Below are positions 8,823 to 17,692 of a DNA stretch of 64,000 nucleotides, piece by piece. The notes beneath the pieces were generated by a model. That model had not been told where the DNA came from. It saw only the letters and a list, made by a program, of their open reading frames with translations, and made no database searches. Every line of letters begins with the position of its first letter. Position 1 is the first letter of the stretch. A program made the translations under genes and the position numbers. The DNA comes from an uncultured Bacteroidales bacterium (lineage in GTDB: Bacteria; Bacteroidota; Bacteroidia; Bacteroidales; P3), in assembly GCA_946401725.1 (NCBI GenBank), contig CAMIVE010000005.1:18735-82734 (forward strand), given 5' to 3'.

Positions 8823-9488
8823 TTATAGGGTTTCGAGATAGGTTTTGACGAAATGGAAAGAGCGGTCGCACATAGAGGTGAGGAAATCCGCCCACTGCTG
8901 CTGATGGTCGTCGGTACGACCCGGGGTGTCGCTGATGACCCGCAGGCTAAGGAACGGCAAGCCGAGCAGGAAACAGGTCTGCGCGATGGCGGCACTCTCC
9001 ATGTCGCAAGCCAATCCGTCGGGGAAGTGCTGCTTGATGCCATTCTGGCGTTCCCTGTCCGTAATAAACTGGTCGCCCGTGCAGATCAATCCCGTCATCA
9101 GCCGTTCGCCCGCGTCCAGCGGCACGGCACGGGCATGCTCCAAAAGTTTTGGGTCGGCGTCGAAACGTGCAGGCAGGCCTTGGATCTGTCCGAGGACACA
9201 GTCCGGACTGAAGCCACAGTCGACATCATGGTAGACACACTGGGTGGCTGCCAGCACGTCCATCACCTGCATCTGGATGTCAATACCACCGGCCAGACCC
9301 GTGCTGATAATGACATCGGGGTGGTGCTCCTGTACAAGGCGCATGGTACCGACGGCTGCATTGACCTTGCCAATGCCACACTTCCATAAGACAATATCGT
9401 TGTTGGCCAAACGGCCTGTGGAACCGCCCAAGGCTTCGAGCATCTTGTTGTACTCGATGTCCATGGCGACAATCAATCCTACTTTCAT
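8823..9488 (-). CDS. mtnN: 5'-methylthioadenosine/S-adenosylhomocysteine nucleosidase
   Basis: 221 aa; MKVGLIVAMDIEYNKML, STGLAGGIDIQMQVMDVLAATQCVYHDVD, ACDMESAAIAQTCFLLGLPFLSLRVISDTPG. Confidence 0.93.
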   Translation of the reverse strand: MKVGLIVAMDIEYNKMLEALGGSTGRLANNDIVLWKCGIGKVNAAVGTMRLVQEHHPDVIISTGLAGGIDIQMQVMDVLAATQCVYHDVDCGFSPDCVLGQIQGLPARFDADPKLLEHARAVPLDAGERLMTGLICTGDQFITDRERQNGIKQHFPDGLACDMESAAIAQTCFLLGLPFLSLRVISDTPGRTDDHQQQWADFLTSMCDRSFHFVKTYLETL

Positions 9489-9496
9489 ATATTCAT

Positions 9497-10978
9497 TTAT
9501 TTATCTTGTTTCTTCGGTTGCGGGTCGGAGGTGACGTCCACCCCCAGTTTCTTGAAAATCTTTTGGTCCACTTCGCCCAGCATGGTGGTGGTGTGCACCT
9601 GGCAGCCTTTCAGCTTCGGCAACGTTTCCAAAGCCAGCTGGCAGTTCTCGTCGGTGAGGCTGAGCATGGAGAGCGCCAGCAGCACCTCGTCGGTATGCAG
9701 CCGGGGGTTCTTGCCATGGAGGAGGCTGGTTTTGGTATATTGAATAGGTTCGATATATTTCTGGGAAATCAGTTTGATGGCATGGTCGATACCCGCCAAA
9801 TGCTTGATGGCGTTGATGAGCATAGCGGCACAGGCGCCGAGCAGCGGGCTGGAGTGACCGGTGATGATGGTGCCGTCTTCCATCTCGATGGCGGCTGAGG
9901 GTGCTCCTTCGGCGGCGGCTCTTACACGGGCAGCGATGGTGGCGCGACGGAAATCGGTGGTGATCTTCATCTGTTTCATAAGAAGCGCGTTCTTGTCGAC
10001 CTCCATCTCGGGGATACGTCCCTGAGCGTACTTGCAGAGCGCAGCGAAATAGCGGCGGATGATCTCGTCCTTGGAGGCCTTGCAGCAGACCTCGTCGTCG
10101 CAGATGCAGAACCCCGCCATGTTCACCCCCATATCGGTGGGCGATTTGTAGGGATTTTCGCCATAGATGCCTTCGAAGATAGCGTTGAGCACCGGGAAGA
10201 TCTCGATATCACGGTTATAGTTGACAGCCGTTTCGCCATAAGCATCGAGATGGAACGGATCGATCATGTTGACGTCGTTAAGGTCGGCGGTAGCAGCTTC
10301 GTATGCCACATTGACAGGATGTTTGAGCGGAATGCTCCAGATGGGGAATGTCTCGAATTTCGCATAGCCCGCCTTAACGCCCCGCTTGTTTTCCTGATAG
10401 AGCTGGCTGAGACATACCGCCATTTTTCCACTTCCCGGACCGGGAGCCGTGATAACCACCAGGGGACGGCTGGTGCGGATATACTCGTTGCGGCCGAAGC
10501 CGTTGTCGGAGCAAATCAATTCCACATTGGTAGGATAACCCTCGATGAGATAATGATAGTAGACGTCGATTCCCAACCGTTCCAGACGTTCGCGAAACGC
10601 CTGTGCGCTGGGCTGGCCATGATACTGCGTAATACACACCGCGCTGACCAGAAGGCCTCTGTTTTGGAACTCGTCGCGCAGACGCAGCACATCGTCGTCA
10701 TAAGTGATGCCCAAATCGGCACGGACCTTGTTCTTCTCGATGTCGCGAGCGCTGATGGCGATGACAATTTCTGCATCGTCACGCAGCTGCATGAGCATTT
10801 TCAACTTGCTGTCGGGTTCGAAACCCGGCAGGACACGACTGGCGTGGTAGTCGTCGAACAATTTGCCGCCAAATTCAAGATAAAGCTTGTTGCCGAACTT
10901 GGAGATACGTTCCTTGATGTGTTCGGACTGGATTTTGAGATACTTCTCGTTGTCGAAACCGTTTTTCATAAAACTCAA
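9497..10978 (-). CDS. DUF1846 (UPF0371) domain protein
   Basis: 493 aa; MKNGFDNEKYLKIQSEHIKERISKFGNKLYLEFGGKLFDDYHASRVLPGFEPDSKLKML and APGPGSGKMAVCLSQLYQE typical of DUF1846. Confidence 0.9.
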   Translation of the reverse strand: MSFMKNGFDNEKYLKIQSEHIKERISKFGNKLYLEFGGKLFDDYHASRVLPGFEPDSKLKMLMQLRDDAEIVIAISARDIEKNKVRADLGITYDDDVLRLRDEFQNRGLLVSAVCITQYHGQPSAQAFRERLERLGIDVYYHYLIEGYPTNVELICSDNGFGRNEYIRTSRPLVVITAPGPGSGKMAVCLSQLYQENKRGVKAGYAKFETFPIWSIPLKHPVNVAYEAATADLNDVNMIDPFHLDAYGETAVNYNRDIEIFPVLNAIFEGIYGENPYKSPTDMGVNMAGFCICDDEVCCKASKDEIIRRYFAALCKYAQGRIPEMEVDKNALLMKQMKITTDFRRATIAARVRAAAEGAPSAAIEMEDGTIITGHSSPLLGACAAMLINAIKHLAGIDHAIKLISQKYIEPIQYTKTSLLHGKNPRLHTDEVLLALSMLSLTDENCQLALETLPKLKGCQVHTTTMLGEVDQKIFKKLGVDVTSDPQPKKQDK

Positions 10979-11016
10979 TACTAAACCCCAAACAACTTAA
11001 ACAAAAACTAACCTTA

Positions 11017-11053
11017 ACTGGGGGGCCGAAGCCGTCCGGTTGATAACTCCAGT
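11017..11053 (-). ncRNA. Candidate structured 5' leader of the DUF1846-mtnN-luxS operon
   Basis: Minus strand ACTGG...GGC-TTCG-GCC...CCAGT nested stems with a UUCG tetraloop, 39-75 nt upstream of the DUF1846 start. Confidence 0.35.
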
Positions 11054-11286
11054 GAAAGCCATTGAGGAGATGCTATAAATAATGAAATACGGGATACAAA
11101 AATACAAAGATTTTTAAAAACAAATGATACGGAAACAAACAGAAGCAACAATATCATCAATATTTTCACTCAGAAACAGCACCTTAAAATGTTGATATTT
11201 TTTTCTTCACACGAACAATAACTGTCTAAAAAAAGGAAAAAAAAGTGCGTTATAAAACAAAATAAGATGTATCACGTTAAGTAGAC

Positions 11287-12822
11287 ATGAAAAAGACTTT
11301 TCTGGTTTTAATCATCACACTCTTCACACTGGCGGCAGCGAGCCTGATGGTGGTGCAGTATGTGCAGATGAAACGAACCGTCACCGTTAGCGACAACCTA
11401 TTCAATATCAGCGTAAACAACGCGATGGACGATATGATTGAACAGCTGAATCGGCTGAAGGTTGAGGATTATATCGGACAGCAAGACCGTTACATGCTGC
11501 TCAAATACAAACGCGTGGAAGAGCTGAACGACAAGATGCAACAGATTGTCAAAGAAAACTACGCCGTTTTTTACGACACCAATCTGGTGGAGGTTGGTGT
11601 GACGATGCAGGACAGTGTCCGGCTACTTCGCGGAGCGGTGGTTTCAGCAACCGACTCCCAAGCTATAGCCAGTTACAACACACTGCTTGCCACAAGAGAC
11701 CGACTGCAAAACGGGAAAGACTTCTACAACCAGTTTGTGAGTGACATTTCGGAATATGTGGTGGACAACATCATGACATCGAGCAGTTTCAACCATGAAT
11801 TGCTGGATTCACTGATCACCGACAAGCTGATGGTCAACGGTGTGGACATCGCCCCCTATATCGGAATCTACGACCGTACCAACAACACCTTTCTGTATTG
11901 CAACACCAAAGGGCAGGAACAGAAGCTGCGCGACTCCCCTTTCAAATACCGTTTCCATCCCGACGGGATGATGTCACCCAACGAGTACTTTATTGTACTG
12001 CAGTTTCCCCTCTCCTCTTTGCTGCTGAAAGAGAACTCCACCCTTTATTTCGTCATCAGCTTTGTGCTGGTCTTTCTGATTCTGCTGTTATTCCTGCTTT
12101 CCATGCGTACCATTGTGAAGCAGGAGAAGCTGGACGAGATGAAGACAGACTTCATCAGCAATATGACGCATGAGATCAAGACCCCTCTGGCCACCATCAG
12201 CCTGGCCTGTGAGATGTTACAAGACCCCAGCGTCAGCACTGACCCGTCGAGCAACGGAAACTTCATCGGCATCATCAACGAGGAGAGTCGACGCATGCGG
12301 CTGCTTGTCGACACCATTCTGCAGAATGCCAAGATGTCGAACAAGAATTTCTCCATGAATCCCCAGGAAATCGACCTGCACAAAATCATCGAGAAAGTCA
12401 TCCAAAGTTTTGCCATCAAGATTGACAGCCGAGGCGGTTCACTGACCTGCAATCTACAAGCCAATCCTCCTATTCTGTGGGGTGACGAGCTGCACATCAC
12501 CAATCTGGTCTACAATCTGATAGACAATGCCGTGAAATACTCCACCGACAAACTGGACATCCTACTGGAGACCCGAATCGAGGGAGACAAAATCGTACTG
12601 AGTGTTGCGGACCACGGTATCGGCATCAGCAAAGAGGACCAGAAACACATATTCGAGAAATTCTACCGCGTATCCACCGGCAACGTCCACAACGTCAAAG
12701 GGTTCGGCATCGGATTAAACTACGTGTGGCAAGTAGTCAAACTGCATAACGGAGAAATTGCCGTGGACAGCACTGTTGGAGCGGGATCCACATTCACCAT
12801 CACACTGCCAAAAGAGGAATAA
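11287..12822 (+). CDS. Membrane sensor histidine kinase (HisKA/HATPase_c)
   Basis: 511 aa; two TM segments, H-box FISNMTHEIKTPLATISLACEML, N-box NLVYNLIDNAVKYS, G-boxes ADHGIGISKEDQKHIFEKFYR and GFGIGLNYV. Confidence 0.95.
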   Translation: MKKTFLVLIITLFTLAAASLMVVQYVQMKRTVTVSDNLFNISVNNAMDDMIEQLNRLKVEDYIGQQDRYMLLKYKRVEELNDKMQQIVKENYAVFYDTNLVEVGVTMQDSVRLLRGAVVSATDSQAIASYNTLLATRDRLQNGKDFYNQFVSDISEYVVDNIMTSSSFNHELLDSLITDKLMVNGVDIAPYIGIYDRTNNTFLYCNTKGQEQKLRDSPFKYRFHPDGMMSPNEYFIVLQFPLSSLLLKENSTLYFVISFVLVFLILLLFLLSMRTIVKQEKLDEMKTDFISNMTHEIKTPLATISLACEMLQDPSVSTDPSSNGNFIGIINEESRRMRLLVDTILQNAKMSNKNFSMNPQEIDLHKIIEKVIQSFAIKIDSRGGSLTCNLQANPPILWGDELHITNLVYNLIDNAVKYSTDKLDILLETRIEGDKIVLSVADHGIGISKEDQKHIFEKFYRVSTGNVHNVKGFGIGLNYVWQVVKLHNGEIAVDSTVGAGSTFTITLPKEE

Positions 12823-12844
12823 TAGTTATCAAAACAATATACTC

Positions 12845-13966
12845 ATGAAAAAAACAATATTATTTTTGATTTTATCAACAGTAATGCTGACCTTCTCGTC
12901 GTGCCATTCAAGAGAAGAATCCACCACGGATGCACTCTTTGCTGTCGTAGTAGACGGGAAGTACGGCTATATCGACCAGAAGGGAAATATCGTGATTGAG
13001 CCGCAGTTTGACTGGGCAGATGACTTTTATGAAGGGTTCGCACAGGTATGTGTCAACGACCTTTACGGATTCATCGACAAAAGCGGGAAAATGGTTGTTG
13101 AACCCCAGTACGGTATGGCGAGAAATTTCTCCGAGGGACTGGCTGCCGTTCAAGTCAAAGACAGTTCGAACGCCGGCGTTTCCAAATGGGGCTTTATCGA
13201 CACTACCGGAAAGATGGTGATTGCGCCGCAGTTCTACGATGTCTCAGACTTCTCGGAAGGGCTGGCACAGGTGAGAATGGGGGACAAGAACCCCGGGAAA
13301 TGTGGCTATATCGACAAAAAAGGAGCAATCGTCATCAGTCCACTGTATGACATGGCCGAGGATTTTGTGGAAGGGCTGGCATATGTGACCATAGACGAAA
13401 GCAACAGATTTATCGATTCCACCGGCAAGACCGTATTCGAGCTCTATTACAAAGAATATGATATCAATGCGGATGAAGTCGGTGAAAAAAATGGCTTCAA
13501 TGCAGGTGCCAATAATTATTCCGAGGGGCTGTCGGCCGTGTGGGTCAACACCGACAATATCGACGGCGAATGGGGCTTTGTGGACAAAACCGGAAAATTT
13601 GTTATTGAACCACAATTTTTCGATGCAGGGGACTTCTCCGAAGGGTTGGCAAGAATTACAAACGACGGTTGTGTGGATGGAATGAGTGGTTATATAGACA
13701 AAACTGGAAAAACAAAAATCGAACAAAAGTATTATGGTGCTGAGGATTTCTCCGAAGGATTGGCTGCCGTAGAAAACAAAGACAATAAATGGGGTTATAT
13801 AGACCCCAACGGCAAAATGGTCATCAAACCCCAATTTGACCAAGCGGGCTGCTTTTCCAACGGGCTGGCATTAGTGATGATTGGGGAAAAGTATGCCTAT
13901 ATCGACAAAAAAGGGACTATCGTTTTCGAATTCTCAGATGTTTTAGATAGGGAATCTCGTTATTGA
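12845..13966 (+). CDS. WG-repeat lipoprotein
   Basis: Start at MKKTILFLILSTVMLTFSSC (lipobox); roughly nine GYIDxxGKxVIxPQFDxAxxFSEGLAxV repeats. Confidence 0.93.
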   Translation: MKKTILFLILSTVMLTFSSCHSREESTTDALFAVVVDGKYGYIDQKGNIVIEPQFDWADDFYEGFAQVCVNDLYGFIDKSGKMVVEPQYGMARNFSEGLAAVQVKDSSNAGVSKWGFIDTTGKMVIAPQFYDVSDFSEGLAQVRMGDKNPGKCGYIDKKGAIVISPLYDMAEDFVEGLAYVTIDESNRFIDSTGKTVFELYYKEYDINADEVGEKNGFNAGANNYSEGLSAVWVNTDNIDGEWGFVDKTGKFVIEPQFFDAGDFSEGLARITNDGCVDGMSGYIDKTGKTKIEQKYYGAEDFSEGLAAVENKDNKWGYIDPNGKMVIKPQFDQAGCFSNGLALVMIGEKYAYIDKKGTIVFEFSDVLDRESRY

Positions 13967-13977
13967 ATTCTCAGATG

Positions 13978-14841
13978 CTATAGAGAAGAGACATCAATCT
14001 TAAAATCGTAACAATGGGCTCCACTCAGGTAGAGTCCATTTTCTTTTGCATATTGCAACACCTCCTTGCGGGTGGTCACAGCCTGCGCGGAATTGTTGTC
14101 ATAACGGGCACAGCATTCCGGATGGGTCAGCTGGAGGTCCTGTGCATGGAGCAGATCACCCACTATCAGATTGTTCCCCACCGTATAGATCGTATGACCC
14201 GGCGTGTGTCCCGGAGCCAGACGGGCTGTCACGAGGCCATCGAGCAACCGGTCGCCATCGTTGAACGGCTGGACTTGGAGCGCGTAGGAAGCAAGCACCT
14301 TCTTCCATAGTGCATTTTGCGACGCCATAGGGCCGTTGTCGTTCCATGCGTTGAACTCGTCCACAGAGAGATAAATCGTGGCGTTGGGAAATACCGGCTT
14401 CCCGTCTTTCAAGAGCCCTCCGATATGGTCGGCATGCAGATGGGTGAGGAAAATGGCATCGATCTCTTCTGGGCTCACATGCAGATAAGCCAGCTTTTCG
14501 AGTAATTTTCCACCCTTGTCGGCACCCAGACCGGCGTCGAAGAGAACCAAATAGTCATCGGATATAGCCAGATAGACATTGATGGCCGACTTGAACGAGC
14601 CTTCGGGAGCCAGACGCTTCAAAAGGCTGTCGGGACAGGAGCCCTTGAAGAGGTCGACCGACATGGAATTCTCCAGATCGTGAATGCCGGTGACTGTCAC
14701 TTCGCTGGATTCATTCATGACAGCAATACCGTCGCCATTAGGCTTCACCGTGTCGGAAGAAGCGGATTGCGAGGAGTTGGAATGGCATGAAACAAGAGAC
14801 AATGCCAAGGCGCATACAAAAAAAGGTAAATATTTCATCAT
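13978..14841 (-). CDS. MBL-fold metallo-hydrolase, lipoprotein
   Basis: 287 aa; lipobox ALSLVSC, HLHADHIGG, LAPGHTPGHTIY motifs. Confidence 0.92.
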   Translation of the reverse strand: MMKYLPFFVCALALSLVSCHSNSSQSASSDTVKPNGDGIAVMNESSEVTVTGIHDLENSMSVDLFKGSCPDSLLKRLAPEGSFKSAINVYLAISDDYLVLFDAGLGADKGGKLLEKLAYLHVSPEEIDAIFLTHLHADHIGGLLKDGKPVFPNATIYLSVDEFNAWNDNGPMASQNALWKKVLASYALQVQPFNDGDRLLDGLVTARLAPGHTPGHTIYTVGNNLIVGDLLHAQDLQLTHPECCARYDNNSAQAVTTRKEVLQYAKENGLYLSGAHCYDFKIDVSSL

Positions 14842-14878
14842 TGTTACAACTTATTATTTTATCGTTATTGAATCATAA

Positions 14879-16231
14879 TCACAATGCCCAAAGAAGGAGA
14901 CCCGAGGCGATGATGATACCGCTGACGAAGAGGTCGATGAGACAGAAACCCATGATGTCTTTGGCTCCCAGCCGGGCGATGGCCAGGGCGGGCAAAGCCC
15001 AGAAAGGCTGAATCATATTGGTCCATGCGTCGCCCCAGGCGATAGCCATACCCGTCAATCCGGGATCGACACCCAGTTCGCCGCCAGCGGTGAACATGAT
15101 AGGTGCCTGGATGGCCCAGTGGCCGCCACCCGAAGGGACAAACATGTTGAGCAGAGCGGCACAGAGGAAAGTAAGCAGCGGATAGGTGACCGGCGACGAG
15201 ATGCTGATACAGGCATTGCTGATGACCGTACCGAAGCAGATGCCGCTCTCCCCCACCCCCGTGATGATACCCATGATGCCTGCATAGAAGGGGAACTGGA
15301 GGATGATGCCCGCCGCACCTGAAGCCGCCTTGCCGAAAGCACGCACATAGGCCAGCGGTGTGCGGTGGAAGAAAATTCCTAGAAAAAGGAAAAGCATGAT
15401 GACCGTCCCCAAGTCGAACGCACCGCCCCGGAAACCGAGATGAATCACCAGATAGGCGCCACCCAGCAGGACGACAAGCAGCGAGAGCAAACGGCTATGC
15501 TCCAGTTTTTCGGCAGGGGTGGACGGTTTGACAGGTGCCGGCGGCTCCTCCTCGACGAGCAAATCGGGATTGACGGCGACCACAGCGTCCCCCTTGGGGT
15601 GCATCAGCGTGTTGACCACCGTGATGGCGACGATAACCAGCACCACCATAGCCAGATTGATAGGATGGAGGATGGTGTGCGAAATGGCAAGCGGATCGAC
15701 AATGGCGTTGCTGGTGGCGTTGGCGAGATCGGGACCCGGGGTGGCCAGCTTGAGCGGCACGGAACCCGAGAGACCCGCATGCCAGACCACAAAGCCGCTA
15801 TAGGCGGAGGCTATCAGCAGCCGGTAGTCGACACCTTGCAGCCGACGGGCAATCTCCTTGGCAAAAACGACACCCACAATGAGGCCGAATCCCCAGTTGA
15901 GCCAGCAGGCGACAGCCGACACCACGGTAACCAATGCGATAGCAGCTGCCGGCGATTTAGGAACCGATGCCAAGCGGGCGATGGCTTTTTTCAACAAGGG
16001 AGCGGATGCCAGTGCAGACCCCGTAACGAGCACCAAGGCCATCTGCATGGCGAAATCGAGCAAGCCCCACACGCCGCCGCCCCAGTTGGCGACGACCTCG
16101 ACAGGCGATTGCCGGCAGATAGGCATAGCCAAAAGGGCTGCCGCGAAGGTGAGAAGTATGGCGAAAAGGAAAGGTTCAGGCATCCAGCGCTGGACCATTT
16201 TGACAGAACCGTTGATGAGTTTTTGGAACAT
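14879..16231 (-). CDS. Short-chain fatty acid transporter, AtoE family
   Basis: 450 aa polytopic protein; RWMPEPFLFAILLTFAAALLAM, VACWLNWGFGLIVGVVFAKEIAR, FVPSGGGHWAIQAPIMFTAG. Confidence 0.9.
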   Translation of the reverse strand: MFQKLINGSVKMVQRWMPEPFLFAILLTFAAALLAMPICRQSPVEVVANWGGGVWGLLDFAMQMALVLVTGSALASAPLLKKAIARLASVPKSPAAAIALVTVVSAVACWLNWGFGLIVGVVFAKEIARRLQGVDYRLLIASAYSGFVVWHAGLSGSVPLKLATPGPDLANATSNAIVDPLAISHTILHPINLAMVVLVIVAITVVNTLMHPKGDAVVAVNPDLLVEEEPPAPVKPSTPAEKLEHSRLLSLLVVLLGGAYLVIHLGFRGGAFDLGTVIMLFLFLGIFFHRTPLAYVRAFGKAASGAAGIILQFPFYAGIMGIITGVGESGICFGTVISNACISISSPVTYPLLTFLCAALLNMFVPSGGGHWAIQAPIMFTAGGELGVDPGLTGMAIAWGDAWTNMIQPFWALPALAIARLGAKDIMGFCLIDLFVSGIIIASGLLLWAL

Positions 16232-16243
16232 GGGAGGGTGAGA

Positions 16244-16259
16244 TGTTGATAGGTTGATA
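16244..16259 (-). repeat. TATCAACCTATCAACA motif copy upstream of the AtoE-family gene
   Basis: Plus strand TGTTGATAGGTTGATA 13 nt upstream of the minus-strand start codon. Confidence 0.6.
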
Positions 16260-16278
16260 GGGTTAATAAGACGGTGGG

Positions 16279-16968
16279 TTATTTTGTTGGGGAGTGTTTG
16301 TGGATAAGGGGAAGGATTTCATTTTCGAAGATGTCGATACGGATGATGCGATAATGCTGACGGTAGGTGCTGTTGAAGCGCTTGCTGTGGTGCACGGCAT
16401 AGTTGCCCGAGGCGAGGGTTTGGGCTATGGCGACACTGTCGGCCTCGAGGTTGCCCGGAAGAGGGTCGAGCTGGCGGATGTCGGCCGTCGCCCGGTTCCA
16501 GAACGCCTTCCAATACTCCAGGCCTTCGGTTGTTTGGAAAGTGTTTTCCCTGTCTTGTTTCGCGCTGCGGAGCAGCGCTGAGACAAACACCGCCATCGGG
16601 ACGATGCCTGAACGGACGTAATTGATGTCGACACGCACATAGCGGCCCAGCAAGCCGGTGCCATAGTAGAATAGTGGGCGCTCCCAATCGGCCGAGTCGG
16701 CGTGGGCCATCTCGTAGTTGATATAGTTCACCGCGCCCATAGAGTCGGTGATCAGGTGTTCGGGACCGAAATAGTCCTGGAAGAAGGATTTGTAGAGGTC
16801 GCGCAGGTCCGATTCGGGGAAATCGTCCATATAATTCTGGAGACACTGATGGAGGGTCCTGTCGACCGGATAGTATGCCATCTGGAAAAGGGGATGGTCA
16901 ACCTGGGCATGGGCAAAGCACCCTACCAGGACAGTCAATACAAAACTGAGGACAAACCTTTTAACCAT
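16279..16968 (-). CDS. Conserved secreted protein of unknown function
   Basis: Signal peptide MVKRFVLSFVLTVLVGCFAHA; start reassigned to ATG at 16968; FFQDYFGPEHLITDSMGAVNYINYEM. Confidence 0.75.
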   Translation of the reverse strand: MVKRFVLSFVLTVLVGCFAHAQVDHPLFQMAYYPVDRTLHQCLQNYMDDFPESDLRDLYKSFFQDYFGPEHLITDSMGAVNYINYEMAHADSADWERPLFYYGTGLLGRYVRVDINYVRSGIVPMAVFVSALLRSAKQDRENTFQTTEGLEYWKAFWNRATADIRQLDPLPGNLEADSVAIAQTLASGNYAVHHSKRFNSTYRQHYRIIRIDIFENEILPLIHKHSPTK

Positions 16969-17080
16969 TTTCCAGCGGATTTGTTTCGGATGCAAAGTTA
17001 CATAAAAAATGTTATAATCATTAGCGGCCTCCCCTATTTCGATTTTTCTTCGTATTTTTGCAGTCAAAATAATCACGACA

Positions 17081-17686
17081 ATGAAAAAACAAATTCTCTC
17101 TATTCTTTTGTTTGTGGCGATGTTTGTTCCGGCAATGGCCGATTCGCCGCTGACGAGTACGGTATGGTGGAAACACTATGCCAAAAACAAAGTCATTGTA
17201 GAGGCCAGCGAATCGGGCTGCACAGAAAAGGTGATGGATTTGATTTGCGGCGAGAAGAACCCGTTGGAGCTTCGACTGGCAGCGGTCAACGCGCTGGGAT
17301 GGGCCTTCGAGGGACAGAACAACTACGAACGCTGTCTGGACTACTACATGAAGAAATACCCGCTGGCGATGGATGACGAGGAGAACCCCTCCTCCGCCGA
17401 GACGATATGCGTGTTCGCCTACCTGATGGCGCTGGACAACTACTTCGAAGTCGACATGGCGCTGGGTATGGCCACCAAAGCCGAGGAGATGAAGCCCTCA
17501 AGCAAGGGCATTGCACTCATCAAGGCACTGATTTCGGCACAAATCATCATGAACGACAACTGGTGCGAGGTCTACAAGGTGGTGGCAAAAGCTGCCTACG
17601 ACCGCAAGCTGGACAAAGACGTTTCGGACGCCATGGTGGAAGAGATCATGGACTACATCATGGGATATCTGGACTACTGCAAGTAA
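17081..17686 (+). CDS. Secreted protein of unknown function
   Basis: 201 aa, signal peptide MKKQILSILLFVAMFVPAMA; Bacteroidetes-like -7 element TATTTTTG at 17053-17060. Confidence 0.75.
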   Translation: MKKQILSILLFVAMFVPAMADSPLTSTVWWKHYAKNKVIVEASESGCTEKVMDLICGEKNPLELRLAAVNALGWAFEGQNNYERCLDYYMKKYPLAMDDEENPSSAETICVFAYLMALDNYFEVDMALGMATKAEEMKPSSKGIALIKALISAQIIMNDNWCEVYKVVAKAAYDRKLDKDVSDAMVEEIMDYIMGYLDYCK

Positions 17687-17692
17687 CAGGTA

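Noticed and set aside
12908-13966. WG repeats as a possible DNA tandem repeat or CRISPR-like array
   Set aside because: Periodicity is at protein level (WG repeat); no conserved direct repeats with unique spacers.
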